From NCBI RefSeq assembly GCF_003369795.1, contig NZ_CP026730.1, positions 434,001-498,000 on the forward strand: a DNA stretch of 64,000 bases, given 5' to 3'. The translations under genes were made by a program, and so were the position numbers. This document shows, one piece after another, positions 19,678 to 28,343 of the stretch. Within the stretch, counting starts at the first letter, position 1; each line of letters starts with the position of its first letter. The notes beneath the pieces are model-generated. The model had not been told where the DNA came from. It searched no databases and saw nothing but the letters and a program-made list of their open reading frames with translations. Source of the DNA: Streptomyces sp. CB09001 (GTDB lineage Bacteria; Actinomycetota; Actinomycetes; Streptomycetales; Streptomycetaceae).

Positions 19678-22265
19678 GCGGGGTCTCCTTCGGTGCTGTC
19701 GCCGGGCGGCGGCTCCGGCGGTGCGGGGTGGCCGGGGCGACGGCCACCGCCGCGCGACCAGCCGTCGCGGTAGGCGGTCATACGGTCCCGGACGGCCTCG
19801 GGGGTGCGTTGTTCGTCGTCGTGCGCTGGGCCGGGCCGGGTCGGCTCAGGGGGTCTGCCGTCGCGCAGCTGGGGGGCGAGACTCGCCTGCCGTACCCGGC
19901 GGGGGAGGTCGTCGGGCTCCCCCGTCGGCCGCGGTGTGCGGGGGACGTCGCCCGTCGCGAGGGCTTCGGAGGCATCGGGGACGTCGGAGGACCGGTGGAG
20001 TCGCAGCGCGGGCGCTCCAGGGGGCCGGCCCGATGTCGTGGTGCGCGTCGCCGTTGGTGCGGCCGATGCCAGCGCCGGCCGGTCGACCGGTGCGGGCACG
20101 GATTCCTGCTGCCCCGAGGCGCCGGGCACGCGCGCGTGGAGGTGCTCCTCGGGCCGGGTCGCCTCGTGGGCCGCCCGGGGAGGAGGTGGCGCCGTTTCGC
20201 TGTGCAGGATCGCGGTGGGCAGGAGGACGACCGCGGTGGTACCGCCGTAGGGGGAGGTCTTGAGGTGCACCTTGATGTCCTGCCGGGCGGCGAGCCGGCT
20301 GACGACGAACAGACCGAGCCGGTCGCTGTCGAACAGGTCGAGTGTCTCCGACCTCGTGATGCGGTGGTTGGCCTCGTCGAGGGCGCCCCTGCCCATGCCG
20401 AGGCCGCGGTCCTCGACCTCGATCGCGTAGCCGTTGCCGACCGGTTCACCGGTGACCCGTACGCGTGTGTGGGGTGGGGAGAACTGGGCCGCGTTCTCGA
20501 TGATCTCGGCCAGGAGGTGGGTGACGTCGGCGACGGCCGCGCCCTGCACGGACGCCTCGGGGAGCTGCCGTACCTCCACGCGTGCGTAGTCCTCGACTTC
20601 GGAGACGGCGGCACGGACCACGTCGGTCAGGGACACCGGCCTGCGCCAGGCCCGTCCGGGCGCCGCACCGGAGAGGATGATCAGGCTTTCGGCGTGGCGC
20701 CGCATGCGGGTGGTGAGGTGGTCGAGCCGGAAGAGGTCGCTGAGTTCGTTCGGGTCGTCGGAGCGGCGTTCCATGCTGTCCAGGAGGCTCAGTTGGCGGT
20801 GGACGAGGATCTGGCTGCGGCGGGCGAGGTTGACGAAGACCCCGGCGATGCCGCCGGCGAGTTCGGCACGTTCCACCGCGGCGCGCAGGGCGGCCCGGTG
20901 CACGCTGCCCAGGGCCTCGGCGACCTGACCGGCCTCGTCCTCGGCGGGAGGCTGCGCCGGTGCCTCGGTCCGGATGTCTATCGGGTCCCCGGCGCGCAGC
21001 CTGCGCATCGCCTCGGGGAGCTTGTGCCGGGCGATCTCCAGGGCGCTGTTGCGCAGACTCACCAGCTCGACCACCAGACCGCGGCCGATGCGGACGGAGA
21101 TGACCAGCGACGCGACGACGGCGAGGAGTCCGAACAGGACCGCGGCCCCGGCCGGAGTGAGCACTCCGCGGGTGAACGGGTCGGCCCGGTCGGCGACCGA
21201 ACGTCCGGCGTCCCGCTCGATGGCCCGCATGCCGTCACGCACGCGCGCGTGCGCCCCGTCCCAGGCGGTCCGGGATGCCGTGGCCTCGGCCGGCCGGCCC
21301 GGTGATCCGCTGTCGAGCAGCCGGTCCTCCGCCGCGCCCACGGTCAGGTAGGCACCGCTGCCCGCCAGATCCCGCCAGGCGGTGCGCTCGGAGCCGCCCA
21401 GATCGGCGACGGAGGACTCGGTCAGCGTCCGGCGCGTGGCGACGGCTCCGGTGAACAGGCGCAGCCGCTCACCGGCGAGTCCGTCGGCCGGGCGGACACC
21501 GCCCAGCAGGGCGTCCTCCTGGGCCAGTGCCTCGCCCGCGCGGGCGAATTCGACCAGCACGCGCGCGTCGGATCCCGGATCGGCGTCCTGGACGCCGCTC
21601 AGCGCGCCACCCACGTGAAAGGCGGCCGAGATGGCCACCGTGTAGCTGCGGTAGGTCTCCTCCCAGCCCGCCCGGTGGTCGAGGACGGCGGTACGCAGCG
21701 ACGCCAGCCGTTCGGCGCCGGTGACGAACGCCTCGAGCCGCCGGGCCACTCCGGCAGGCAGTTCCTCGCTGTCGGCCACGGTGTGGCGGTCGCCGAGCCG
21801 CAGCTGTCCCACCGCGCGGTCGGTGCGCGCGATCAGGTCCCGGAAGTCGGCACCCGGCACCGACGACGGGTCGGTGGCGTGGCGCACGGCGGCGAGCCGC
21901 TCGGCCTGCAGAGCGGCGACGGCGGTACTGACGGGGGCCCGGACACGGGCGTCCACACGCTGGACCTGCCGCAGCCGGGAGACGTCCTGGGCGGTGGTGA
22001 CGGTGGCGTACGCCCACAGGGCCAGCAGGGAGACGACGGGCACCATCAGGAGGCAGATGATCCGGGCGCGCACGGTGCGGGGCTGCATGCGCCCGCGCCA
22101 CGCGCGCGCGGCGGGCGGGTCGGGTGCCTCGCCCGCGGGCTCCGCCGGGCGCTCGTCGGCGGGTGGTCCGGCGTGCGCACGACGGCCGCGCACGGACGGC
22201 TGGGCCGAGGTCTCGGCGCCGGCTTCGGGCGTGGGGCGGGCGGGGGTGGTACGGGGTGGACGCAT
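19674..22265 (-). CDS. cvnA: Conservon sensor histidine-kinase-like protein CvnA
   Basis: An 863-residue membrane sensor. A disordered Pro/Arg-rich N-terminus of about 65 residues precedes a first membrane helix (IICLLMVPVVSLLALWAYAT), a large extracytoplasmic nitrate/nitrite-sensing-like domain (to about 365), a second membrane helix (VLFGLLAVVASLVISVRI), a HAMP-like linker and an ATPase domain. The N box is EIIENAAQFSPP, G1 is EDRGLGMG, and DRLGLFVVSRLA follows. The usual phospho-accepting histidine region is not evident. The last 170 residues are again disordered and Pro-rich. Good GAGGAGG in front of the ATG at 22265. First gene of cvnA-B-C-D. Confidence 0.92.
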   Translation of the reverse strand: MRPPRTTPARPTPEAGAETSAQPSVRGRRAHAGPPADERPAEPAGEAPDPPAARAWRGRMQPRTVRARIICLLMVPVVSLLALWAYATVTTAQDVSRLRQVQRVDARVRAPVSTAVAALQAERLAAVRHATDPSSVPGADFRDLIARTDRAVGQLRLGDRHTVADSEELPAGVARRLEAFVTGAERLASLRTAVLDHRAGWEETYRSYTVAISAAFHVGGALSGVQDADPGSDARVLVEFARAGEALAQEDALLGGVRPADGLAGERLRLFTGAVATRRTLTESSVADLGGSERTAWRDLAGSGAYLTVGAAEDRLLDSGSPGRPAEATASRTAWDGAHARVRDGMRAIERDAGRSVADRADPFTRGVLTPAGAAVLFGLLAVVASLVISVRIGRGLVVELVSLRNSALEIARHKLPEAMRRLRAGDPIDIRTEAPAQPPAEDEAGQVAEALGSVHRAALRAAVERAELAGGIAGVFVNLARRSQILVHRQLSLLDSMERRSDDPNELSDLFRLDHLTTRMRRHAESLIILSGAAPGRAWRRPVSLTDVVRAAVSEVEDYARVEVRQLPEASVQGAAVADVTHLLAEIIENAAQFSPPHTRVRVTGEPVGNGYAIEVEDRGLGMGRGALDEANHRITRSETLDLFDSDRLGLFVVSRLAARQDIKVHLKTSPYGGTTAVVLLPTAILHSETAPPPPRAAHEATRPEEHLHARVPGASGQQESVPAPVDRPALASAAPTATRTTTSGRPPGAPALRLHRSSDVPDASEALATGDVPRTPRPTGEPDDLPRRVRQASLAPQLRDGRPPEPTRPGPAHDDEQRTPEAVRDRMTAYRDGWSRGGGRRPGHPAPPEPPPGDSTEGDPA

Positions 22266-22327
22266 GGCCTCCTCGCTCGGGACGGTGTGCGGTGCGTTGT
22301 GGCCGGGCCCTGACGCCCGGTCCGCCG

Positions 22328-23104
22328 TTACGGGGCGGTACTCCCGACGGGTTGCTGCCGGGCCGAGGCGGACGCCTCGCGCTCCCGGGCCGTCGGCGAC
22401 AGCGCGACGAAGGCCGACGTCAAGAAGAGGTAGGACCCTAGGCCGACGGCGAGGGGGAAGATGAACTGCATCGCCGTGGCCCCCGGCAGCGCCTCACCGG
22501 AGGGCGTGACACGCACGCTCACCGCGAACATGCCGGTGTAGTGCATGCTGCTCACCGCCGCCCCCATGATCAACGAGGCGAGGGTGACGGCGAGGGGCGA
22601 CCGGGTGTTCAGCGCCGCCCACAGGGCCGCTGTGGCGGCCGCGACGGCGATGAGCACCGAGAGTCCGACGCGTCCCGGGTCGTAGCTCACCTCGCCGTGC
22701 AGGCGCATGGCCGCCATGCCGAGATAGTGCATGCTCGCGACGCCGATTCCGGTGGTGAGTCCGCCGAGCAGGAGTGCCCGCGCCCGGTTGCGGCCGTAGC
22801 CGACGGCGAAGACGCCGGCACAGACGACGAGCACCGCGACGAGCAGACTCACGAGGGTGAGCGGTACGTCGTAACGGATGTCCGTGCCGCTGACCCGGAA
22901 GCCGAGCATGGCGACGAAGTGCATCGTCCAGATACCCGTGCCGATCGCCGAGGCCGCGGTCAGGAGCCAGTTGCGGCGCGTGCGCCCGGTGGCGGCCAGG
23001 GCGCGCACGGTGCAGCGCAGCCCGAGAGCGGCGCCGGTACAGGCCATCGCGTACGACAGCGCGGGGGTCAGCCAGCCGAGGGCGGCGTGGTCCAGGTGTC
23101 CCAT
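22328..23104 (-). CDS. MHYT-domain integral membrane sensor
   Basis: A 258-residue membrane protein with the seven-helix MHYT domain, which carries three copies of a metal-ligand motif: MHFVAM (61-66), MHYLGM (about 125) and MHYTGM (about 188). These are thought to bind copper and sense O2, CO or NO at the membrane. There is no attached GGDEF, EAL or kinase domain, unlike most MHYT proteins; only a short basic tail follows the last helix. It is 62 bases upstream of cvnA and points the same way, so it may be part of the conservon transcript, or independent. Confidence 0.9.
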   Translation of the reverse strand: MGHLDHAALGWLTPALSYAMACTGAALGLRCTVRALAATGRTRRNWLLTAASAIGTGIWTMHFVAMLGFRVSGTDIRYDVPLTLVSLLVAVLVVCAGVFAVGYGRNRARALLLGGLTTGIGVASMHYLGMAAMRLHGEVSYDPGRVGLSVLIAVAAATAALWAALNTRSPLAVTLASLIMGAAVSSMHYTGMFAVSVRVTPSGEALPGATAMQFIFPLAVGLGSYLFLTSAFVALSPTAREREASASARQQPVGSTAP

Positions 23105-23247
23105 GGCCCCGGGACGCTAGTCCCGATCGGGGCGCACAACGGGGGCGCATTTCGAAAGGTGTTGCTATCTGACACAGAGGGGAGATGGAACGATCGCGTC
23201 ACGCTCGAACATGTGCGCTGCGGCGTCTTCTGTGCTCTTGAGGGATC

Positions 23248-23856
23248 ATGCGACGCATGAGCGACGACCACACGCACATCCAGGAATTCTTCGGTTCCCG
23301 TGCCGCCGACTGGGACCGCCGGTTCCCGGACGACGGCCCGGCCTACACCGCCGCGGTCGCCGGACTGGGGCTGCGTGAGGGCGACCGGGTGCTCGATGCC
23401 GGATGCGGCACCGGTCGGGCCCTGCCCCCGTTGCGTGCGGCCGTGGGGCCGTCGGGGCTGGTCGTCGGGGCCGATCTGACACCTGCCATGCTCCAGGCCG
23501 CCGTAGGGGCGGGGAGGGACCGTGACGGGCGCCTGCTGCTGACCGACGTGGCCGCGTTGCCCCTGCGTTCCCGGACGCTCGACGCGGTCTTCGCGGCGGG
23601 TCTCGTCGCGCACCTTCCGGATCCGGCCGGAAATCTGCGGGAGTTGGCGCGCGTAGTGCGTCCCGGCGGTGTGCTGGCGCTGTTCCACCCGATCGGCCGG
23701 GCGGCGCTCGCGGCACGTCAGGGACGGCGGCTCACGCCGGACGACCTTCGTGCCGAGGCCAATCTCCGGCCGCTGCTGGCCGGTTCCGGGTGGGAGATGA
23801 CGACGTACGTCGACGAGGACGCCCGGTTCCTGGCCCTGGCGACCCGCGCGGGCTGA
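23248..23856 (+). CDS. Class I SAM-dependent methyltransferase
   Basis: A 202-residue methyltransferase with the SAM-binding motif VLDAGCGTGRAL around residue 48-59 and motif II-like region DAVFAAGLVAHLPDP near 113. The rest, including RVVRPGGVLALFHP, is typical of the Methyltransf_11 group of UbiE-like enzymes. Substrate unknown. Two starts are possible (23248 or 23257, MSDDHTH); GAGGG precedes the first. Its end is one base from the convergent hydrolase gene. Confidence 0.85.
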   Translation: MRRMSDDHTHIQEFFGSRAADWDRRFPDDGPAYTAAVAGLGLREGDRVLDAGCGTGRALPPLRAAVGPSGLVVGADLTPAMLQAAVGAGRDRDGRLLLTDVAALPLRSRTLDAVFAAGLVAHLPDPAGNLRELARVVRPGGVLALFHPIGRAALAARQGRRLTPDDLRAEANLRPLLAGSGWEMTTYVDEDARFLALATRAG

Positions 23857-23857
23857 G

Positions 23858-24613
23858 TCAGTCCAGCCGGGCGACCGCCGCCGCGAACGCGTCGGGACGG
23901 TCGAACATGACGTTGTGCCCGGCACCAGCCACGGTCGTCACGCGCACGCCCGTCGCCTCCAGAGCCTCCCGGCCCTCCAGTCCGCCGCTGAGTTCGCCCT
24001 GAAGGTAGACACGCTCCACCTCGAGCTCCCCGAGAAGGGTGCGCATGACGGGGTCCGATCCCCGGCACAGCCCGACGGCGGAACGGTGCAGGGCGCGGGG
24101 GTCCGTCAGCCGCATCGTCGCCGCCCACCGGGGGCCGACGTCCGCCAGCACGCGCGCGTGGCCGCCGTCGACGAACTCGTCCTCCTCGTAGGAGGCGATG
24201 ACGCTGCTGCCGGCGGTCGGCGGCGGGGGCGCGTCCAGGTTGGCCTCCGTGAGGACCAGGCGGGAGACCAGTTCCGGCCGCCGGTGGGCGAGGACGACGG
24301 CGACCGCGCCACCCATGCTGTGCGCGACCAGTTCGGCGCCGGTCAGTCCGGCCGAGTCCAGAACGGCGGCCAGCGCGTCGGCGTGGTCCACGAGCGTGTA
24401 TCCGAACTGCTCCGGGCGGTCGCTGATGCCGTGACCGGGCAGATCGACGAAGAGGCTGCGCCGGCCGGCGAGTTCCGCGCGCGCCGCGATGTGGGCGTGG
24501 TACGCGGACGAGACCGAGCCGAGCCCGTGCACGTACACCCGGGCGGGTTCCTCTCCGGGCGTCTCCGTCCAGCGGATGAGACTTCCCCTGTCGTCGAACC
24601 GTGCCTCGTTCAT
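23858..24613 (-). CDS. Alpha/beta hydrolase
   Basis: A 251-residue alpha/beta hydrolase. The nucleophile elbow is AHSMGGAV (serine near residue 100), the oxyanion region is VYVHGLGSVS and the catalytic histidine sits at GAGHNVMFDRPDAF near the end; the acid is probably in the EGREALEATGVRV region or just before. Substrate unknown. Start at 24613 (MNEARFDD) has GGGGG in front and fits the family length. It is divergent from the padR gene, with a perfect palindrome between them, so PadR most likely represses it. Confidence 0.85.
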   Translation of the reverse strand: MNEARFDDRGSLIRWTETPGEEPARVYVHGLGSVSSAYHAHIAARAELAGRRSLFVDLPGHGISDRPEQFGYTLVDHADALAAVLDSAGLTGAELVAHSMGGAVAVVLAHRRPELVSRLVLTEANLDAPPPPTAGSSVIASYEEDEFVDGGHARVLADVGPRWAATMRLTDPRALHRSAVGLCRGSDPVMRTLLGELEVERVYLQGELSGGLEGREALEATGVRVTTVAGAGHNVMFDRPDAFAAAVARLD

Positions 24614-24657
24614 TCCGTCCCCCTGTGGTGTGCCACGTTCCTCGTACCGTTCCAGAG

Positions 24658-24679
24658 AATACATCGACTGCGATGTATT
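24658..24679. promoter_or_regulatory. PadR operator candidate
   Basis: A perfect 9-bp inverted repeat, AATACATCG and CGATGTATT, with a 4-base spacer. The ATAC/GTAT-type arms match the ATACATN-NATGTAT style operators of PadR/LmrR regulators. It lies 44 bases from the hydrolase start and 58 bases from the padR start, so it could control both genes. Confidence 0.72.
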
Positions 24680-24737
24680 GCGTCCACGAGGTACACCGTC
24701 GTCAAGAGCCGCAGGGGCCGCGGGAGATAATGCGGGC

Positions 24738-25262
24738 ATGCTGGAGCTCGCCGTCCTCGGTTTCCTCTACGACAACCCGCTGCACGGCTACGAGCTGCGC
24801 AAGCGCATCACCGCACTGACGGGGCACGTGCGTCCGGTCGCCGAGAGCACGCTCTATCCCGCGATCAAACGCCTGGAGAAGGCGGGCCTCCTCGCACGCA
24901 CCACGCAGCCCGGCTCCGTGGCCGCGCCACGTCATGTCCTGGCCCTCACCGAGGAGGGGCGGCGGGAGCTGCGCCGACGGCTCGCCGATCCCGTTCGGCG
25001 CGACATCACCGACGAGAACCGCTGGTTCACGGTGCTCGCCTTCCTCCGGCACCTGGACGACGCCGCCGCCCAGACCGCCGTACTGCACCGCCGGCTCGCC
25101 TTCCTGGAAGAGCCCGCGAGCTTCTTCTACGACGGTGAGCGACCCTTGGGCGCCGAGGAGTTGGACGACCCCTTCCGGCGTGGCGCACTGATCGTCGCGC
25201 GGGCCACCTCCCGGGCCGAACTCAGCTGGCTGCGGGAGACGATCGCTTCACTCGGCGGCTGA
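24738..25262 (+). CDS. PadR family transcriptional regulator
   Basis: A 174-residue PadR protein with the N-terminal winged helix starting at MLELAVLGFLYDNPLHGYEL, the conserved RPVAESTLYPAIKRLEKAGLL and LTEEGRRELRRRL, and a C-terminal dimerisation domain of helices with FFYDGERP. PadR regulators are repressors released by small aromatic or drug-like ligands. The ATG at 24738 is where the PadR homology starts. Divergent from the alpha/beta hydrolase, which is the most likely target. Confidence 0.9.
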   Translation: MLELAVLGFLYDNPLHGYELRKRITALTGHVRPVAESTLYPAIKRLEKAGLLARTTQPGSVAAPRHVLALTEEGRRELRRRLADPVRRDITDENRWFTVLAFLRHLDDAAAQTAVLHRRLAFLEEPASFFYDGERPLGAEELDDPFRRGALIVARATSRAELSWLRETIASLGG

Positions 25263-26147
25263 CGTGTCGACGTGACGGACCGGGCAGCCCCGGAGGCCGG
25301 GAGCCGGGCGCGTGCCCAGATCGGCCAGCCGGTAGCCGTTCGGATAGCCCTTGATCTCCCGGTTCTGACGGGCATGGTGCGGGGCACGCCTCGGCGGCAG
25401 CAGGCGGACCGCGCGCCCGCGCAGTCTGACGGCGCGGCGCACGACCGCGCGGGTGACGGGGCTCGGCGGAACGTAGCCGAAGGCCCGCAGCAGGGGTTCG
25501 TCGAGCAGGGCGAGGGTCCCGGCGCGCAGGAGCGGCGCGAGAGGGCGCGGATACCAGGAGGCCATGAGGTCGAGTGTGGCGTCGGAGACGCGGCGCGCGC
25601 CCTCGTCCCAGGCGAAGTTGGCCTCCTCGTAGGCGTCGAGACAGGCCTCGAACTCCTCGTAGGAACCGGGAATGTCCTTGATGCCCATGTGCCGCCCCAG
25701 CGTGCGGTAGTGCACGGCGGAGGCGACGGTCTCGTGGCGCGACATCCTGCGCCATCCGTAGGTGTCGATCCAGCGTTTGGGGATCACCACGAACGTGCAC
25801 AGGACGTACCGCATGTCGTCGTTGGTGATGTCGTAACTGCGGTGCATCTGGTTGATGCGCCGGATGGCGGTGCGGCCCTGCCGGCTGCCGAAGCCGTGCT
25901 CGACCACGGCGTCGAGCAGCAGCGCCGTGTCGTCGTACCGTTTCTGGGGCCGGCCGGTGAACTCCGCGGTCTCGGCGAGCAGCCGGCCGATGCTCGGTAC
26001 GGCGTAGGTGCGGTAGAGCGCCAGTTCCAGGGCACGGGCGAAGTCCCAGGGGAACTCGTGGGCCGAGGACAGCCGATAGATCTGCGAGGCGTCCTCGTGG
26101 GGATCCATGCGCCGGATCCGTGCCAATTGCTCGAAGCGCCCTGCCAT
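25248..26147 (-). CDS. DUF2236 / oxygenase MpaB-like protein
   Basis: A 299-residue protein resembling the DUF2236 (rubber oxygenase Lcp / MpaB-like) family. The visible conserved region is HRSYDITNDDMRYVLCTFVVIPKRWID (histidine, likely ligand) and RYDDTALLLDAVVEHGFGSRQGR; an arginine-rich basic tail (VVRRAVRLRGRAVRLLPPRRAPHHAR) ends the protein. Family members contain a heme; whether this one is active is unknown. The ATG at 26147 follows AGGGGG. Its 3' end overlaps the end of padR by 15 bases, convergently. A short inverted repeat (TCAAC, five bases, GTTGA) lies upstream at 26174-26188. Confidence 0.72.
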   Translation of the reverse strand: MAGRFEQLARIRRMDPHEDASQIYRLSSAHEFPWDFARALELALYRTYAVPSIGRLLAETAEFTGRPQKRYDDTALLLDAVVEHGFGSRQGRTAIRRINQMHRSYDITNDDMRYVLCTFVVIPKRWIDTYGWRRMSRHETVASAVHYRTLGRHMGIKDIPGSYEEFEACLDAYEEANFAWDEGARRVSDATLDLMASWYPRPLAPLLRAGTLALLDEPLLRAFGYVPPSPVTRAVVRRAVRLRGRAVRLLPPRRAPHHARQNREIKGYPNGYRLADLGTRPAPGLRGCPVRHVDTSAAE

Positions 26148-26232
26148 GGCCGCCCCCTTCTGCCGTCGGGACTTCAACTCTACGTTGAGTAGCAGGAGAT
26201 GCACGGTCAGCCAGGATGATCGGTTGGGGAGG

Positions 26233-26550
26233 GTGGTCCGCTTGTTCGGCAGGATCCGCGAGGCCTGGGACAGATCCCGCACCGCTCGGCGCACGGAGCG
26301 GGGCAAGCGGGGGGACGCGGGCGGCGGGCCCCGCTCGCACAACCTGTTCGAGGCCGCGGCCGCGTACGTCTCGGCGTGTGTGGACGACGACCAGGACCGG
26401 ATCGACGAGGCGGCGGGCCGCGTGTCGCCGGAGGCCCTGTCGTTCGGGGTCAACGAACTGGCGTGCCGGGCCGTGATCGCGCTCGCGCGGGAACGGGACG
26501 AGCCCCCGGGGGACGTGGCCCGTGCGCTCCTGGGGCTGCCCGCGACCTGA
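26233..26550 (+). CDS. Small hypothetical protein
   Basis: About 105 residues, beginning at a GTG or the TTG nine bases later (VRLFGRIREAWDRSRTARRTERG...). No family recognised. It is basic at the start, then acidic-helical (LFEAAAAYVSACVDDDQDRIDEAAGRVSP) with a cysteine pair, consistent with a soluble helical protein. The TTG at 26242 is better placed, nine bases after GGGGAGG. It is divergent from the DUF2236 gene. Confidence 0.45.
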   Translation: MVRLFGRIREAWDRSRTARRTERGKRGDAGGGPRSHNLFEAAAAYVSACVDDDQDRIDEAAGRVSPEALSFGVNELACRAVIALARERDEPPGDVARALLGLPAT

Positions 26551-26689
26551 GTCCGCCCCCGGCGCCAGGTGGTCGATTCGCCCCCGTCCAACCGGAAAAC
26601 TGCAGCTCGGGTGCGTCTGGGAGTCGTGACAAGGGCTTCTCGGGCGCACTAGGGTGCCCGCCATTGGACGAACCGATGGGGAGGCTGGG

Positions 26690-27640
26690 ATGGCCGGGAC
26701 GGACGAGGACGCCGTCGCCGCGGACGATGCGCTCTATGTGCTCACGGCGGTACTGCTGACGCCGGCGAAGTTTCCGAGTGTGCTGGGCGACGACTATCCG
26801 GAGGCGTGCGCCGCGCTCGGTCTCCCCCCGCTGGCCGACGGCTACGGCCTGGTGCTGGGACAGGACGGCGACGGGGCCCGGTGGACGGTCGTCATCGATG
26901 ACGTCTCGCTGGTCGCCGTGGCCGTGGCGTCCTGGGACTGCGGCATGGAGTACGACCTGTCGCCGGACGAGCGCACGGTCGTCACGGCGCTGCCCGGCTG
27001 GCCCCTCGCGGTCGCCGTGGCGGCACCCGGTGTACCCGTGCCGCACGACCCGGGGCCGGAGTCCACCGACCAGCCCGCGCTGCGCCCGCCGGACACCACC
27101 GTCTGGGGACCGCCGCAGCGCCGCCTCGGGGCCGACGAGATCGCTCTGCAGTGGGCGCAGTGGCGGGAGCAGATCGACGACGCGGAGTTCCCGACACCGG
27201 GCGGCGGCGCCGGTTCGGTGGAGGGTGCCGCCGGCGACGGCGGAGAGGGTGACGGGGGCGGCGGCGGAGAGGGTGACGGGGGCGGCGACGCGGGCACCGG
27301 CTCGGACGCACCGGCCGACACCACGGACGAGACCGCGACCACGGACGGCCGGCCCGGCGCGGCGCCCTCCGGACACGGCGGCGTCCGGCGAGTCCTCGCG
27401 GAGGCCCGCGCCTACGTCGACACGCCACCACCGCTCGGCCGGGTCCGGTCGTCGTTCGCGCCGGGGGACGCGCGGACGCTGCGTGCGGACGGCCCCGGCT
27501 GGTCACTCGTCGCCAGGACCGACGACATCGCTTTCATCCTGCTCGACGAGGAGCCCGGTGAGGTCCTGCCGGTGGGACGAGGGCCGTCGCTGCCCGGACT
27601 CCTGGAGGCCCTCGACAAGATGGCCGTACGGCCGAGCTGA
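26690..27640 (+). CDS. Hypothetical protein with glycine-rich central linker
   Basis: A 316-residue protein I cannot assign. An N-terminal globular domain of about 145 residues is followed by a G/D/E/A-rich linker of roughly 60 residues containing two copies of a GEGDGGG-type unit (DNA repeats at 27235-27290), and a C-terminal domain of about 95 residues starting at VRRVLAEARAYVDTPPP. It has no membrane segment and no cysteine-rich site. Start ATG 26690 behind GGGGAGG. Shape suggests two folded domains on a flexible tether. Confidence 0.7.
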   Translation: MAGTDEDAVAADDALYVLTAVLLTPAKFPSVLGDDYPEACAALGLPPLADGYGLVLGQDGDGARWTVVIDDVSLVAVAVASWDCGMEYDLSPDERTVVTALPGWPLAVAVAAPGVPVPHDPGPESTDQPALRPPDTTVWGPPQRRLGADEIALQWAQWREQIDDAEFPTPGGGAGSVEGAAGDGGEGDGGGGGEGDGGGDAGTGSDAPADTTDETATTDGRPGAAPSGHGGVRRVLAEARAYVDTPPPLGRVRSSFAPGDARTLRADGPGWSLVARTDDIAFILLDEEPGEVLPVGRGPSLPGLLEALDKMAVRPS

Positions 27641-27697
27641 CCAGGGACAGGGAAGGCGTCCCACCGCCGGGACCCTGCCGTCGTGGGCGTCAGCGCC

Positions 27698-27880
27698 TCA
27701 ACGGCCTATCTCCTTGCGTGAGACACGGCGCAGCCTGCGCCGCTGGGAGGGATCGAGCGTGAGGTAGGCGGCGGCCGGGACTCCCAGAACTATCAGCAGG
27801 GCGGCCCACCAGGGCAGCCAGATCAGCAGGATGAGCCCGGCCGCCACGCCACCTGCTGCGACCTTGGCGTTCTTCGACAT
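27698..27880 (-). CDS. Small membrane protein
   Basis: A 60-residue protein with a perfect AAGGAGG ribosome site seven bases before its ATG. It has two hydrophobic stretches (AGGVAAGLILLIWL and WAALLIVLGVPAAAYLTL) separated by a short polar turn, then a basic tail (DPSQRRRLRRVSRKEIGR). It looks like a two-helix hairpin membrane protein. No known family recognised. Convergent with the preceding gene by 57 bases. Confidence 0.75.
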   Translation of the reverse strand: MSKNAKVAAGGVAAGLILLIWLPWWAALLIVLGVPAAAYLTLDPSQRRRLRRVSRKEIGR

Positions 27881-28343
27881 GATGTCGCCTCCTTCGCGGC
27901 CACTGCCGCTCTCTGTCCTGAAAACGGCCCCGCGCTCGTGGCGGTTCCGCAGCGCGACCCTGAGAACTCCCTGAGGACCGACCCCTACGCGCCCCTGAGA
28001 GCTCGTCGGCGACTGGGTCCGGGAAGGCATCGGAAGAACACCTCCCCCACTGCATAGTGACGCATGCCACGCCCAAGCCGCAGCCCACGCTCTCGACGTC
28101 CGTGTACACTCGGCGGCCGCACCCTGGCTAGTCAAATTTGAGGAATACGTCATCGCTGCGCAGAACACTCCTCCCGCCCCCTCCGAGATCTCCGCACTCG
28201 TCGACTGCTGTGCCGTCTTCCTGCCCGGCGATCCGGCACGCACCGGCACGGTCGCGTTCTGGCGCCCCGACGGCGAGGCGCCCGGCACCGTACCGACGGG
28301 GGCCCCGGGAAGCCTGACGGTCGCCCTGCCCGACGGCGACGGT

